Assembly (NCBI RefSeq): GCF_013426205.1
Contig: NC_089424.1
Coordinates: forward strand, 1,488,001 to 1,552,000
From: Metarhizium brunneum
Lineage: Eukaryota > Ascomycota > Sordariomycetes > Hypocreales > Clavicipitaceae
DNA length: 64,000 bases
Direction of reading: 5' to 3'
Part shown: positions 23,280 to 35,400 of the stretch, piece after piece
How positions within the stretch are numbered: position 1 is the first letter of the stretch
How the letters are laid out: each line of letters opens with the position of its first letter
Notes under the pieces: generated by a model
Seen by the model: the letters and a program-made list of their open reading frames with translations, nothing else
Database searches by the model: none
What the model was told of the DNA's origin: nothing
Translations under genes and position numbers: made by a program

Positions 23280-24791
23280 TCACTTTTGGGGAGGGTTATG
23301 AGCAAAGTCAATGCCCTTCTTGATGTTGCCCTTCAGACCCTCCACAGCCTTTCCAAGAAGCTCCTTCTCCTTCTCGGTGAGACCCTCCAAGGGGTTGGTG
23401 GCCTTCTCGGCACCGTTGGGCTGGAGCAGGTGTTAGTGAATATTCAATGATACAAGAAGATGGGATTCATGTGGTTGGGGGCTCATTGGCATACTCCAAG
23501 TTCAACAGGAACAGAGAAGAAGTCGCAACCAGTCTCCTTGGCAATTGCATCGCCACCGGGCACACCAGGAAGATAGACATAGCTGGGCTCAACAAGACCC
23601 TTTTCACCTTTCACAGCACGTAGGAGTTTCTCGGCGAAACTAAACCAATTCGGTTAGCTGCTGTGAACAATAGTCGCTTACAACAGGGGCCAGTGGTCGA
23701 ACATACCGGAACCCAGCGTACGCCATAGATAGAGTGGCGGATCCGGCGCCGTCCTTGGCCTTCACGACCTCATCGCCACCGAACTGGACACGGTTCACCA
23801 GGGCGTCGTACTTGTCAGCAGGGATGTTGACTGACGGGTTGGCCTTGCTGAAAAGAGGAACAATGGTCTCGCCAGAGTGGCCGCCAACAACGGGAATGGT
23901 GAGCTTCTGGGGTTCCTTCTGGCCGACGATTTCAGCAACAAATGTCTCGGCCCGCACAATATCCAAGGTAGTGACACCGAAGAGACGCTGGGCGTTGAAG
24001 ACCTTCTTTGCCTTCAAAACTTCGGCGGAAATGGGAACAGTGGAGTTTACGGGGTTGGAAATGACCAAAACGAAGGCCTTGGGGGCAACCTCAGCAATGG
24101 TCTCTATCAAGCCCTTGACAATGCCGGCATTGATGTTGAAAAGATCGTCGCGTGTCATACCGGGCTTGCCTGTAGAACGGGGATTGTCAGTCGGCATTCT
24201 AAGGGAACGGATTGCAGAGTGGCCAGGGTTTGTTTGGACGTGTAACACAGGATTATGGCATACGAGGAATTCCGGCGGGGATGACGATGATATCCGCGTC
24301 CTTGAAGGCAGCCTTTGCGCCGTCGTTGGCAGGAAGGTAGCCAGTGACTTTCTATAATAACCCAGACATTCCCGATCAGCCAACTGTGCATTTTTTTAAT
24401 GGGAGAAGGTGTCGTTGGTCCGTGCCAAGGGCCAAACTTACCGCAGTTGAAGAAATGTGAGAGAGATCGGCAGCAACACCGGGCGTGTTGACAACATCGT
24501 AAAGAGCCAGCTCATCAATATGAGGGCTATTCTTCAGGAGCAGGGACAAAGGCTAGGGAAACAGTGAAGACAGAACAGTCAGCAAAGGTTTGTACTCGAA
24601 AGAGCTGCTGCTCCGATGACGGGTCTGGTCAGAGCGCAAGCCCAACAAACTCACCTGGCCAATGCCGCCAGAGGCGCCGGCAACAACTATCATTGGAGAA
24701 CTGTCAACATTACCGAAGAAAAATAGCACTTATTGTGGAAATATTCGGGAATGCGGGGTTGAGGGATCCTAGGCATACCAGCTTTAACCAT
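23280..24791 (-). CDS. MDH: malate dehydrogenase, cytosolic type
   Basis: Seven exons: 24791..24779, 24686..24655, 24552..24442, 24351..24264, 24169..23707, 23639..23495, 23420..23280, encoding 330 residues. The enzyme interconverts malate and oxaloacetate with NAD(H). The start [15 protein letters not shown] carries the dinucleotide-binding glycine motif. Later motifs are [20 protein letters not shown] (coenzyme and substrate loop), [14 protein letters not shown], and the catalytic [13 protein letters not shown]. The C-terminus FAHNPPQK has no SKL-type peroxisomal signal, and there is no N-terminal presequence before the glycine motif, so a cytosolic form is inferred. The first coding exon is only 13 bases and the second 32. 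All exon joins keep frame and conserved residues (for example GIP-RKPGMTR and AGF-RFAEKLL). Confidence 0.96.
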
Positions 24792-25400
24792 GATGACGAC
24801 GAGGGAGGTTGGATGGGTAGTGTCGATTGGGAACGAACCGCTGAGGCTGTTCTAATTGATTGTATGGGAAGGAGTAACGAGGACCGAAAGGACGAGGAGG
24901 ACGAAGAGGACGAAGAGGACGAAGAATGACGAAGTCCAAGTGATGTGAAAAAAGGATAGTTGGAAGAAAGGAAGAAGGCACCAGAGAGGTTCACAAAGAA
25001 ATGGCGCGGAGCTTTCTGTATAGCAGAGAGGCCTTGCACCATCGAGGCACGGCCAAGCGTCGCAGCGAGGGGCTCCGAGGAGGGGCTCCGATGAGGGGCA
25101 GTTTGGACACCAATCAGAGCGGCACGAATGAGGAAACAAGCTGGACCGGACTGGCCACCACAACCACCACATGTTTTCATGATGGACCAGACTCGACCCA
25201 GCCCAGCTCGCCCAGCCAGACTCGACCCGACCAGACATGGACTCTTCATGGCTGGCTGTTGGACCCGCCCGCCCGTCACTGCCGGCTCCCAGTCCCCTGA
25301 GAGTCCACCGCGCCGCCGTCATGACCCGACCAACGCGCGCTTACTTGGTGAATCGCTTGTGAATGGCGAATGATCCCGAGGCTATTCGAGAGCCCTCGCC
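24792..25400. promoter_or_regulatory. MDH upstream region
   Basis: Region 5' of the MDH start codon. It contains a 9-base tandem repeat (24891-24926) that is pyrimidine-rich in the MDH sense direction, then GC-rich DNA with CCAGC/GACC words (about 25150-25240). The acidic-looking frame on the + strand over this repeat is a by-product of the repeat. Confidence 0.5.
24891..24926. repeat. 9-base tandem repeat in MDH leader
   Basis: Four near-perfect copies of GACGAAGAG on the + strand (CTCTTCGTC in the sense of MDH), starting 100 bases upstream of the MDH ATG. A CT-rich tract at this distance is common in 5' leaders or core promoters of highly expressed fungal genes. Confidence 0.85.
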
Positions 25401-25642
25401 ATCCGGATCTTCACGAGCCCTTGGCGTCTCTTCCCTAACCGACTTCGCAGCGGTCTCTAGCCAGCTTGCCTCTGACAGATCTAGCAGTAAGAAGCCGAAC
25501 GACGTGAATTGCTCGGCGGGCTCGTTTTTTTTTTGTTAGGTGCGCTCATGCTCCACCAGGTACCTGGCTATTATAATATATTATTGTATATTTCACAATA
25601 AGTAAATAGATTCTGCCACAAATTACCGATCTAGGTACTTGG

Positions 25643-25661
25643 ATATATATATATATATAAG
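25643..25661. repeat. AT dinucleotide microsatellite
   Basis: An alternating AT run within non-coding DNA, a simple sequence repeat. Confidence 0.85.
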
Positions 25662-28600
25662 GAGAGTTTAAAGACAACAAATACCTACCTAGGCAGTGGG
25701 GGATGAGCGCACCTAGCAAAAAGAGTGAGAGCTCGCCAAGCAATTCATCCCACGACGCCACTGGAAGAGCAACCAAATCAGATCCCCCTATTCATGTCGA
25801 CACGAGAACAAAGGACAAACTCATGTGTTCCGTATACATCCAGAAGCTATCAAGCTTCATCAATCACATAACGCTGATATAAATCCTTGCTCCTGATCCG
25901 GACGTCCTATCCAACCTGTACAATTTCCCGACAAGGGCTGAGAAGGAGACACAGTTGACCACACAGGGTATTTGTCTATTGTGCATTGCACTGTTAGATG
26001 TAGATACTAATGTATATTTGGCAGTAGGCAAACGTTTCGCCACAAACCGAAGTCATCTCGAGGCTGCCACATGCAGCCAGCATGAATCAACCATTGCCAG
26101 ACAACAGTACTATCCGAGTTTGCAACAGGCTCTGCTGTTCCCAAGTAGACGACACTCTATGATATCTCGCGCAAATCAACCACGAAACACTGCCTTTCTA
26201 CGTTGGCCTGCCTTTTCATACAACTCTTTCGTTACCTCGCAACTTGCTGTCATTTTGCATCACGACAATGAGCAATGCAAGAGAGTCACGCCTCCACATG
26301 AATCCAGTATCCAAATGCTTCTGCTGCTCAAACTCTACTATATGATTTCACACCCTTCCCTCTTCGCATATTATATCCCTGTAGTCTGTACGGGACAGTC
26401 TACGATGCCGCCATTTCCCCGGGAGATATGGATGTATAGTCGGATGCTTGATGATGCCGGATACTACGTTTCCAAATAGACAAGTATGACGCCCTTAAGA
26501 GTAATCGGTGCCATAATGCATGGGATGCTCAGCAGCCCTGACGCTCAAGCCAAATGCCTTCGTGCAAGTCTGCTGAAGGAGGTGGAGGCTTGTCGTCTTG
26601 TCATGAACGTAAAGATGTTGCGGTTGATTAAAGGTAACTTGGGTCATTACAGCCGGCAACTCCACGTCCGTTTCGGCTAGACTCCTGTCCCTGCTTCTTA
26701 ACTGTGAGCTGTGAAAGATACAACAGCTGTCGCAGAATAGTTGGGGAAATCATTTTAAACCGTTCATTGTCAAATTCCGCCAACGGGGCAAAACTGCCGG
26801 CGGGTACCTACGCAATACTGGAAGCTGCAAGTACAGTAGAATTCGTGCCTTTTACTCTAGGACTTCATGTCGGAGGCCGAGTGCTAACTTCACTGTGTAG
26901 CCACTGGTATTGATGACTTGATCGAAGTGTCAGGCTTTCTCCGAGACATACGATGCGTAACAGGGTTGGCTTGAACACGGGCTCCCTAAAAACATACCCC
27001 AGCATTGCCTCAAGCCTGGAATAAGGGTTGGCAAGAAGTTGCGTATGACATACAAACTGCACTTGTGGCCGTTTCCGATACATCATAAAATCCCGAAAGC
27101 GAAAGCCGGCTCAATCCACGCATGGCTCTTAACAAGATGTTCAAGCTTCTCTCAAGTTGAGGCTGGAGGAAAGGATCAGAAAGAGTCGAGCTTCATGTAC
27201 GGGCCAAAATCTCTGAAGCTGTGAGACTTGTACAACATTACGGATGGTAAAGACCGTCTTCTCAACCATCTCACATGTTCTGTGGTTACCAGCATGCTGG
27301 CCAACGTCATACGCTACGCCTTTGGAAGACGGAGACGGGGAGACTTCATTGCCAACCCTCGGGGTCGACTGCAGCATTTTCTTTGAGATATAGAATATTA
27401 TCTCATGGTGCTCCGGAACTGTCTACATGTGTATAGTGCACATAGATAGCTTTGCGTCACTATGGAAAGAGCATATACGATTTAAAGGGTTTGAAGTTGG
27501 GCCGTAAAAGGGACGTTGCTATCGCAGTTTCTCCTTCACATCTGGTTTTCCGAGACAGGAGGCAATTTCACACCTTCACAAGGAACACGCGAATTCATGT
27601 CCTGCGGTTTTGAACGGGCCAGCAACGAATGATTCATAATAGGGGAGGTAACGAATGATTCAGGGGTAATCACTTTCTCCAACTTGCTCAAGCGGCTACA
27701 CGGCGGAGACAGAGCCTTTTGCATATTCAGCAAGCAGTGCTCAGGGAATTATACGTCCATGAAGAAGTTCCTGCTAGTGATAAAGGGCCTCTGGGGGAAC
27801 TGTTGAGACAATCTCACACTGGCAAGGTGATCATTGTCAGTCATTACCTTTATCTTGGGTCGCCGATGCAGCAACCTCAACAAGGTAGTCATACGCGAGG
27901 AATTCCTTCGCCTTCCAGGTTTCGTCAAATTTATACGCAGGCGTGCCTAGATGTGGCCCGCGAGGACTCTCTTTCATAGTACTTCAGACTGTGGCAGAGC
28001 TGCTTGGCGCTATCCGAGGCGTAGCTAGCAGAGGAATAATTCCCACTGCTTCTTCCATTGATGGCCGAGCTTGAAGAACCTGAATCATGTAACGAAGTAA
28101 AGACATTTCCCAGGTCCGGCTGTATCGAAAGGAGTCTTTTTAGCCGCCTGCGGAGTGTATTCATGGACGCTTTTGGCGGCACTGGTCCATCAGTTGTGCT
28201 TCCATGACCTGACAAGCGACGACACGAAGTAATACGCGAGACAACAGCCGTGTAAATATCCAAAATTGGGATGAACTTGGTATTGATAAAGAAAGCTCGT
28301 CTCGATTATGGCCATATCATGACCCGTCATTGTAATTGATCCTGGTAAAATGGACGACTAGAGGACCCCTTCGTGACCAACAGGACCATTCGGTATATAG
28401 TTTGATAGTGTCGTTCACGATGCAGCCGTATCTTTGTCCGGTAACTGGTTCAGTGATTGAATTGTATACAAGTAAATTTGTTAGTCCATGCGTTTCTAAA
28501 CACGCCTACATGGTTGTTTTACAAACACCACAACCAGTATCTTGGTAGCATGTCCATGTTTCCACTCAGGCCCTGCCGCTCTTCACTATGCTAAGATGAT

Positions 28601-31600
28601 CTCATGACGCTTCTAAATCCCAAAAAAAGATCGATTCGACCCGGAATGCTAATGCTTTCATGATACCGTCCGCAGATCATGAGTTCATAGTAAAACCCCC
28701 GGACCACTGTTGCGAGTGTATATTCGCAAGACCAAGTCGAGCAGGGAGTATCAGGATCATGTCCCCTGCTCACCATGAAAACAACTCGCACGCACAGCAC
28801 TATACTACAAGACGTGGCATTTTGGAAATACACTGAGCCTATCAGGTAGTTGCGCATTGTCCTTTCTGCCAGGATTTAAACCTTTTTCAAACAGGCGTCA
28901 GGGTGACATGGTTGCATCCGCAGATGAACAAGTTCGCTTGTCACATCTTGTACTCTCCGACCGGGCCCTCCTCACTATTAAAAAAAAAAGCCAAGGTTCA
29001 CTAGTGCACAGAGTCTTGGGCCGTATTCTGTCGAAGCTACAATTTTGGCGCCGTCACATCCTGCTGTAACAGTATGTACATATAAATTGGCGAACACACA
29101 GATCCCGCGCGAACCACCGTGCCACGGCCTCTGCATCGTCGTGAAACACGACATACAGGGTGCCGGTATCCAATGAGACGACTGCGTGGACTTGAATGCC
29201 ATGGATGCTACGTGACCGAGGGCACACGATCCCACAGAGCCGCGCTGTCAGTCCCCTGCTCAAACATGCTCGGCATTGGGCTCAGCCGTGGCGTGCGGGG
29301 AAAGCTGGGAGTTCGACACGAGCGCCAAAGGGGGAATGAATTACGCTGCGACTTATGCCGAGACATTGTAACTTGATATACAGCGAGGAGCCTGTGTCAT
29401 TGCCGTCCTGTTTCGGCACTGCACGGTGCTGCGGCGCGTCAGATACATGCTGGGGGGTTGTTACTTGCTTGCTTTCGGCGACTGGTAAAAACATGCCGCC
29501 AGACTGAGTTTCTTAGACCCGGAGTTCAGTTGCCGACCTGCGTAATGTTTTCTGATGCATCACCATGTTCCATCTTGGGGCGCGTCTTCTTCGCGTAGAG
29601 TGCTCTAATGCAAGCCGACGGCCTCAGCTTAACCGTTTTCATGTCTGCACCGAACTGGCGGCTGCTAGTGTCATTTAGAGGGCGTCACCATCAGATAGAT
29701 TACACTTGGTGTGTTTCTCACTTAGGAGTTGGGCATGTGTTCCAGCTCCACCCTTGCCGATGTAGTAGATGCTAGGTCCAGCCACCACAATTTCTAGCAT
29801 CGTGTTAGTATTCTTTTTGGAGTTGGGAAGCTAAAGCCGTCTTTCGCATGAAGGTTCGGGTAATGTGGATTTCGGCTTCAAATGGAGGAGTTAGCGACCT
29901 GGACCGAGATTGCGGCCCCGATCGATCAAGTAACGAGAGTCTCGTGAATGTCGGCCCCAGCCAATTGGGAGGCAACAGAACTCCGCGTCGGAATACGGAG
30001 TAAATAAACAGTAAACTGGTCTTGAATCCCACGGCCTCGATCATTGGCCTCGAATCAAGACTTGGTCACGCTTCGCTATTTGTTTTGTTACAGACGTGTC
30101 CGAATCCAGTTCCTTCCGTGCAGAGTTTTTCATGTTGGCGAGTTGACGATTTTCTCGCCCATTACACCCTGGGAAGATGATACCCATTGTCAATATTACA
30201 AGAGGGATGGCAAGAAGCTCGCTTCGGTTCGGGATAACGAGAAACGTTTCCATGTCCAGTCGGCTGGTGCAGAAACACCTGGTCTAGCGTGTTGCGCAGT
30301 TGGCTAGGATTGCGGTAGCACATGGAGCTGCTTTGCCCGCTTGGGCAAGGGCAAACCAATTGCGATTGAGCCATCTGCTTAAAAGAGCTGTACATGTGTA
30401 GGAGCTGTATGTTCGCTTGTGTATTTAGCATGTCGTCGTAATGGGAATAGCACCAGTTGTAGTAGAAAGAGCCGCGGAAGCTTGACCCACGACCCACGAT
30501 TTAGGATTTGGAGCTCAATCGTCTGAAGCATTCATCCAGCTTTTCCACCTTGGGTCCAACATGTGTGTAGGCTTGATACAATTCGGATTCCCGTTTGGGA
30601 GGACAACTAGGCATCAAGTCTAGCTGTTGTGGCCGAAGCTGGCAACCGTAAAGTTGCGTTGTACTGTATCGCTCCATTGTCGATGGCCGACTCCACAAGA
30701 AGCCAGAGCTCAACGAAGCTCAACGAAGCTGGCCTTCAGACTCTTGTCCCTGTTTCAGGCCAGGGGAGAGAGAGCTCTTTAACCGTTTGCCACCTAGCTA
30801 ACCTCGCCCGTGACCGAGCCAAGCAGCCAAGCTGAATGGCTAGTTTCTTGAGCCTGTCAAGCTGGCGGCATGGTAGGAGAGAGGCCATTTAGCCTGTCCA
30901 GCCTGTAAAATCGATCTGCAAGGCCCTGTCTCGACATGGCCGAGATGGTCTTTTGGTGTAGTGACTTGCGTGTCATTGTATTCGATAGCATCGCGCACAG
31001 CTCTTGTCCCTCGTCAGCCTGGTGCAGTGGAGACGGGGGGCGAACGAAATCCATCTACATACCTTGGTTCGGCGTCTGTGCAGAGAGGTTGAACTCTTTC
31101 GTCCATCAATTGACATTGATCAACTGATTGTGATGGTGTGGAAGGCCCAGCTAGGTTGGTTATCGGGCAAGCCAGGCTAGGCTAGCATTGATAAAGTGTC
31201 CAAGTTCCTGACGGCGGCGGAGACTCGCAACGTGGATCGAGATTTCCGGTCTGCCATCGAAATCATCAATGCCATGCCGCCGAGGACCAGAAACAAACAC
31301 AGAAACCCATGTCTTGTCGACAAAACTAGGTGCTGCTTTTCGACTTTAGCATTCATCACATTATCAGGCTCCGAACTCTGACTGCCGTGGGCTATTTCCA
31401 GTCGTGGGTTCGACAGCGTCCCCAACCATGGGAATATTTTTTGCAGAGGAGCTTCACCTCGGGATTGGCCGCTTTCGAGAGCAGTAGTAATGTATGACTA
31501 TGACGTACAAAGTCCCGCTTGTCACCAGCCATTCAACGATTCCCATGGTTTTATGGTCCATTGATGGGGGGTTTTCCCAGTCTGTTGCCGTGGCTAAAAG

Positions 31601-32366
31601 ACCACGAAACTCGGGGCGGTCGGGCTTTACAGCCAAAAACCCCTCTTCACGTCATTGCCGAACAGATTTTTTTTTGATTTTTTTTTCCTTTGTGTTGCTT
31701 CTTCTCTTGCCTTTCTCCTCATTCTGCGAGAGGGGTTCCTGGGTCCGGTCCTTTTTATGCGGAGACGAGGCGGAGCTCATGGTGGATGACGATGATTTCT
31801 GCACTCGGACTTGGAGGCGTTGTGAGTGGCGGAGGCTGCGGCTCATGCCGGTCCCTGGTCGCTTTGGCGGCATCAAATCATCAAATTTTCATGATTGTGA
31901 TGTTTGCATAAGACGGTGGCCAAACGGGCACTGCGTCCAATGCAGCAGCTGCAAATAAAGAGAGAGAGAAAGGTTCCGCACAAAGACGAAGACAATTGGG
32001 CCTGCCAAGAGTTTGTCTGCAGATTATTAGATTACGTATTGACGACGGGCCAGGCGAGGATGAGGCCGCTCGCTACTTTTACTCGGTATTGACGTCGGGT
32101 TTTGCTTGGTGAAACCATATTCGGCAAACGCCAATTCGATACCAAGAATAACCAGCCGGGGGCGCCGAATGCACGAGATGCCAGATCCAAGCACACATGG
32201 CGAGCCTTAATCATCCTCTCTCCACGCCTCGGGAAATGGGCAACAAGAAGACGAAGCAGGAAGCAAGAAAACTGTGGACTCTCTGCCGGGTTGGAGGCTC
32301 AAGAGTCAAGGGGGGGGGTGAGTGTCCTCAACCCAAGTTGGCACCATGCAAGAACATTGAATGCTT

Positions 32367-32411
32367 GTCCCGTTTGCCCCGCCTGTCCCGCCTGTCCCGC
32401 CTGTCCCCGTC
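32367..32411. repeat. 9-base tandem repeat (GTCCCGCCT)
   Basis: Five units of nine bases: two perfect GTCCCGCCT copies at 32385 and 32394, flanked by three diverged copies. It lies in non-coding DNA and has no evident function. Confidence 0.85.
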
Positions 32412-35400
32412 GTCGCAGCTGTTCCAGCGGAGGCCAGGCTATTGCTGCGCTTCGACTGCACCTTATCCGCGACGCAGGACCAGTTGACGAGATCTCTCCA
32501 ATGGGCACTCGTGACCTTGGTGTGAAGCGTGACGATTTCGCGTGTTTGTGGGGACGACGTGTGCGCCTGGGTTGTAATAAAGAAGCGGCTTTTTGTCTCC
32601 CCCCTTGAGGCTCCGCTCCATGCATGCATTTCAAGAAAAGTGAACAGAGTCATTGTCCTTCCCCCCACGTCAATTTTACCCGTTGACAATGGGGAATATT
32701 GTTTTGTCGCGTGTTCCTTGGCTCGAGGCCGTGCCCACTTGCTGGCTCTGCCAAGAGGCAAAATCCAATCATCATGACGCCGTGTGTGACGAATGCCAGT
32801 CTTTGTATTATGGATTCACCAGGTAGTTATTTAGTCGCTGTGTTTCCAGTCCTGTAGATCGTCTACCGTGTCATGTTGCCGCGGCACAAGTTAACTACTA
32901 GGTATCGTTAGTATGTATGTACTCTACACATGTTCCTGACTCCTGGCAGGAGGAAAATAATTCGCTTCCTTTTTCCCCAGCTATCATCTGTCTTACCACC
33001 ACCTCTCGGATATCCCGTGACTCACGTTCCTGTATTACCTGCTATGCCGCCACGCAGCACTGGCACTGGCCGAGACGGCCCTGACCCCAAAGATGCCTCA
33101 CATCCTTGCTACCCGGGCCATCGGGCAAGCAGGCTGAGGCATCCTGTCTGCGCGCGTGATGCGCAGTCATGTTCACAGCGGCGCGTTGCATCAAGGGATG
33201 CCCTAGTGGGCTAGCAGCCATCAAACCTGTCGCTGACTGTGCAGCTCCCGAAACGCTTGCCAGAAGAACAGCTTTGTTTGACGTCATTCGTCTACTGCTT
33301 CGCCCAGCTCTGGCCTCATAATGGATGATGCCCTGATCCAATATCCATGTGTGCAACAATGACCGAACTCAAGGTGTCTGCCCCTTTGGTCGAGGTCTCG
33401 CGATTATCTTGGCAACCACGATTACCGAGCCGAGAGCTGTAAATTAAAAAGAAAAGAAAAGACAAAAAGTAACGTGAAACGATGCCCTAGGTCTGTTCCC
33501 TGCATAATGCGAAATTTGTTTGACAATTTTTCTTGCACGGCAACCAACATGTGTAATGGCAACTTCATGCTCGTAAGCTGCATTTTGCAAAACGTGTGCT
33601 CGAAGAGCCTGAGACCTCGTATCAAACGGCCTGCAACATCTCCCATAACGGGTATCGCAGCCCCCCTTGACGGAAGGATCGTGGCATTATTGCCTCGGAC
33701 CCCTAGTGAGTGTACTCCGTAGCCGCAGCCTGAAAAAATGGTGGTTGGATGGCCTCGTTCTGGTAATCTCCATATCACCTACTCCGTACGGAGACATGCA
33801 CACCATGGGGATGTGTTTGAGTTAATGTAGTCAGTGTCACGGCGGATGCACGCGAGATATGAATCTCATGTCTGGCCCTTTGTCACTGCATTTGTTCCAC
33901 AAAGAGTTAAATTCCCGAGGTGCGAGGAAATAGCACTCCGTACAATGACATGAGTGTGCAACTTCCAGAGTGTCATGTGTTAAGCTTTGCTTCGATACCA
34001 TACTGCACCCTGTCCATACTCGTGCGTTCTCAACGTCGTTGCTCCGGGCAGTGACACACACGCGCACCTTGGCGAAATTGTGGTGATGCCCAAGGTCAAG
34101 TGTTGAACAGGGCTGCCCGCAGGAGCCTTACAAGACTTGGGCCTGGGGCACATAATACACTTACTGGTAATGTACCGTAGTACTGTACAGCGTGTACGGA
34201 GCATGTATGGTAGAGTACAACAGCTCGTCTCCCCATGTCAAAGATCAGCAAGGCCACCCTACCGCCGGGGCATGATGCATGCGTAGGTACAATGTACAGT
34301 ATGTATGTACGTACTTTAGCCTCGCCGATTTACTCCCTTGCCGCTCTTTCCCGCTCTGATAGTCGGTCTGCGATGGGCAGCGATGTTTGATTGAGATATC
34401 CCAGGACCGCCTGGTCTATCTACAAGTCTAGACCACCTGAATAATGAGGGGCATGCGCAGAAGTTGTTGCATCTTGAGGGGTTGGTTCTCCGTAAGGGCA
34501 AGAGGAGAAGTTTTTTCTTCGCTCGTCTTCTCAGGCCTGCCGTTCGGCTGCATCCCAACTGATGGATAGCCCGGCTGTCAAACTTGGACAGCGAGAGCCA
34601 CAAAATGACCCCGGTCCCATGTGTACGGATCCGGCGGGGGAAAGGGTGTGGTGTTTTAAAAAACGACAAGCTCTCGGTAGTGGGCTCCGTGCAATAATCC
34701 CTTCCTTCTCCGGACCGACCATGTATGTACATACATAGTAGTATATCTTTTCACATCGTGCTTGTGCTGCGCTGCACTGCGAAATCAGTGTCGGGTGTGA
34801 TAATGAGCCATTGTTGCTGGGCCAATTCGCTCTAACATCTGAGGCTCATGTCGACCTTCCCGCTGGCACTGGCTCTCCCGTCCTGCCCAGTTCGTTTGCT
34901 CCTTCGTCATTTGACCTCCCGTCCGTCACGTACATCTTCTGTACTTTTGAAGCTACGTCTAGGGCTAATACCAAGGCCCCTTCCTCGATCGCGTACTGCT
35001 TGACACCGCACCTGTTCCAGTCCATTGCTCAATTGCACATGTATTTGCACTAATAATAATTCTGGCAATTGAGCATTAGCGCCATTGTGCAAAAAAAGTG
35101 GTGCTTCCTATCCGCAATCCCCAGTGGCTTTTTTCCTACATGGGAAGGATTCTAGAACACTATTCCGGATTGGGCCTTAGCCCTCAAGCTCCCGGCCTTG
35201 TTTCAGCGTAATTTGATCTTTTTTCCCTAGTAGTAATATGTATATCGCTGTGAAGAATAAGACTTGAACGGCGCACACCGGCCAACCAAGCACAGGATAT
35301 GCACAGGGGCCTGGTACCGAGTACTCCTGCAAAGTCCCCGTGTCACTCAGGCTCTCGGTCCCCTTGCTCCGATATTGACTTTTCCTGGTGCTGTCCTTTT

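Noticed and set aside
24710..25322. Ser- or Leu-rich frames of 150-190 codons on - upstream of MDH
   Set aside because: They are produced by the 9-base repeat and GC-rich words of the MDH leader and promoter.
25955..26479. 174-codon frame on +
   Set aside because: It opens with TTG, has no domain-like pattern and no coding context around it.
26900..27240. Possible degenerate gene read on + (segments such as IDDLIEVSGFLRDIRC and KISEAVRLVQHYGW between stops)
   Set aside because: Stops occur about as often as expected by chance, neighbouring frames on both strands look just as protein-like, and I could not assign a family. Not enough to call a pseudogene.
27931..28263. 110-codon Ser-rich frame on -
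   Set aside because: No ATG at its beginning (TTG), no recognisable domain, and extension upstream or downstream by splicing gave no convincing partner exon.
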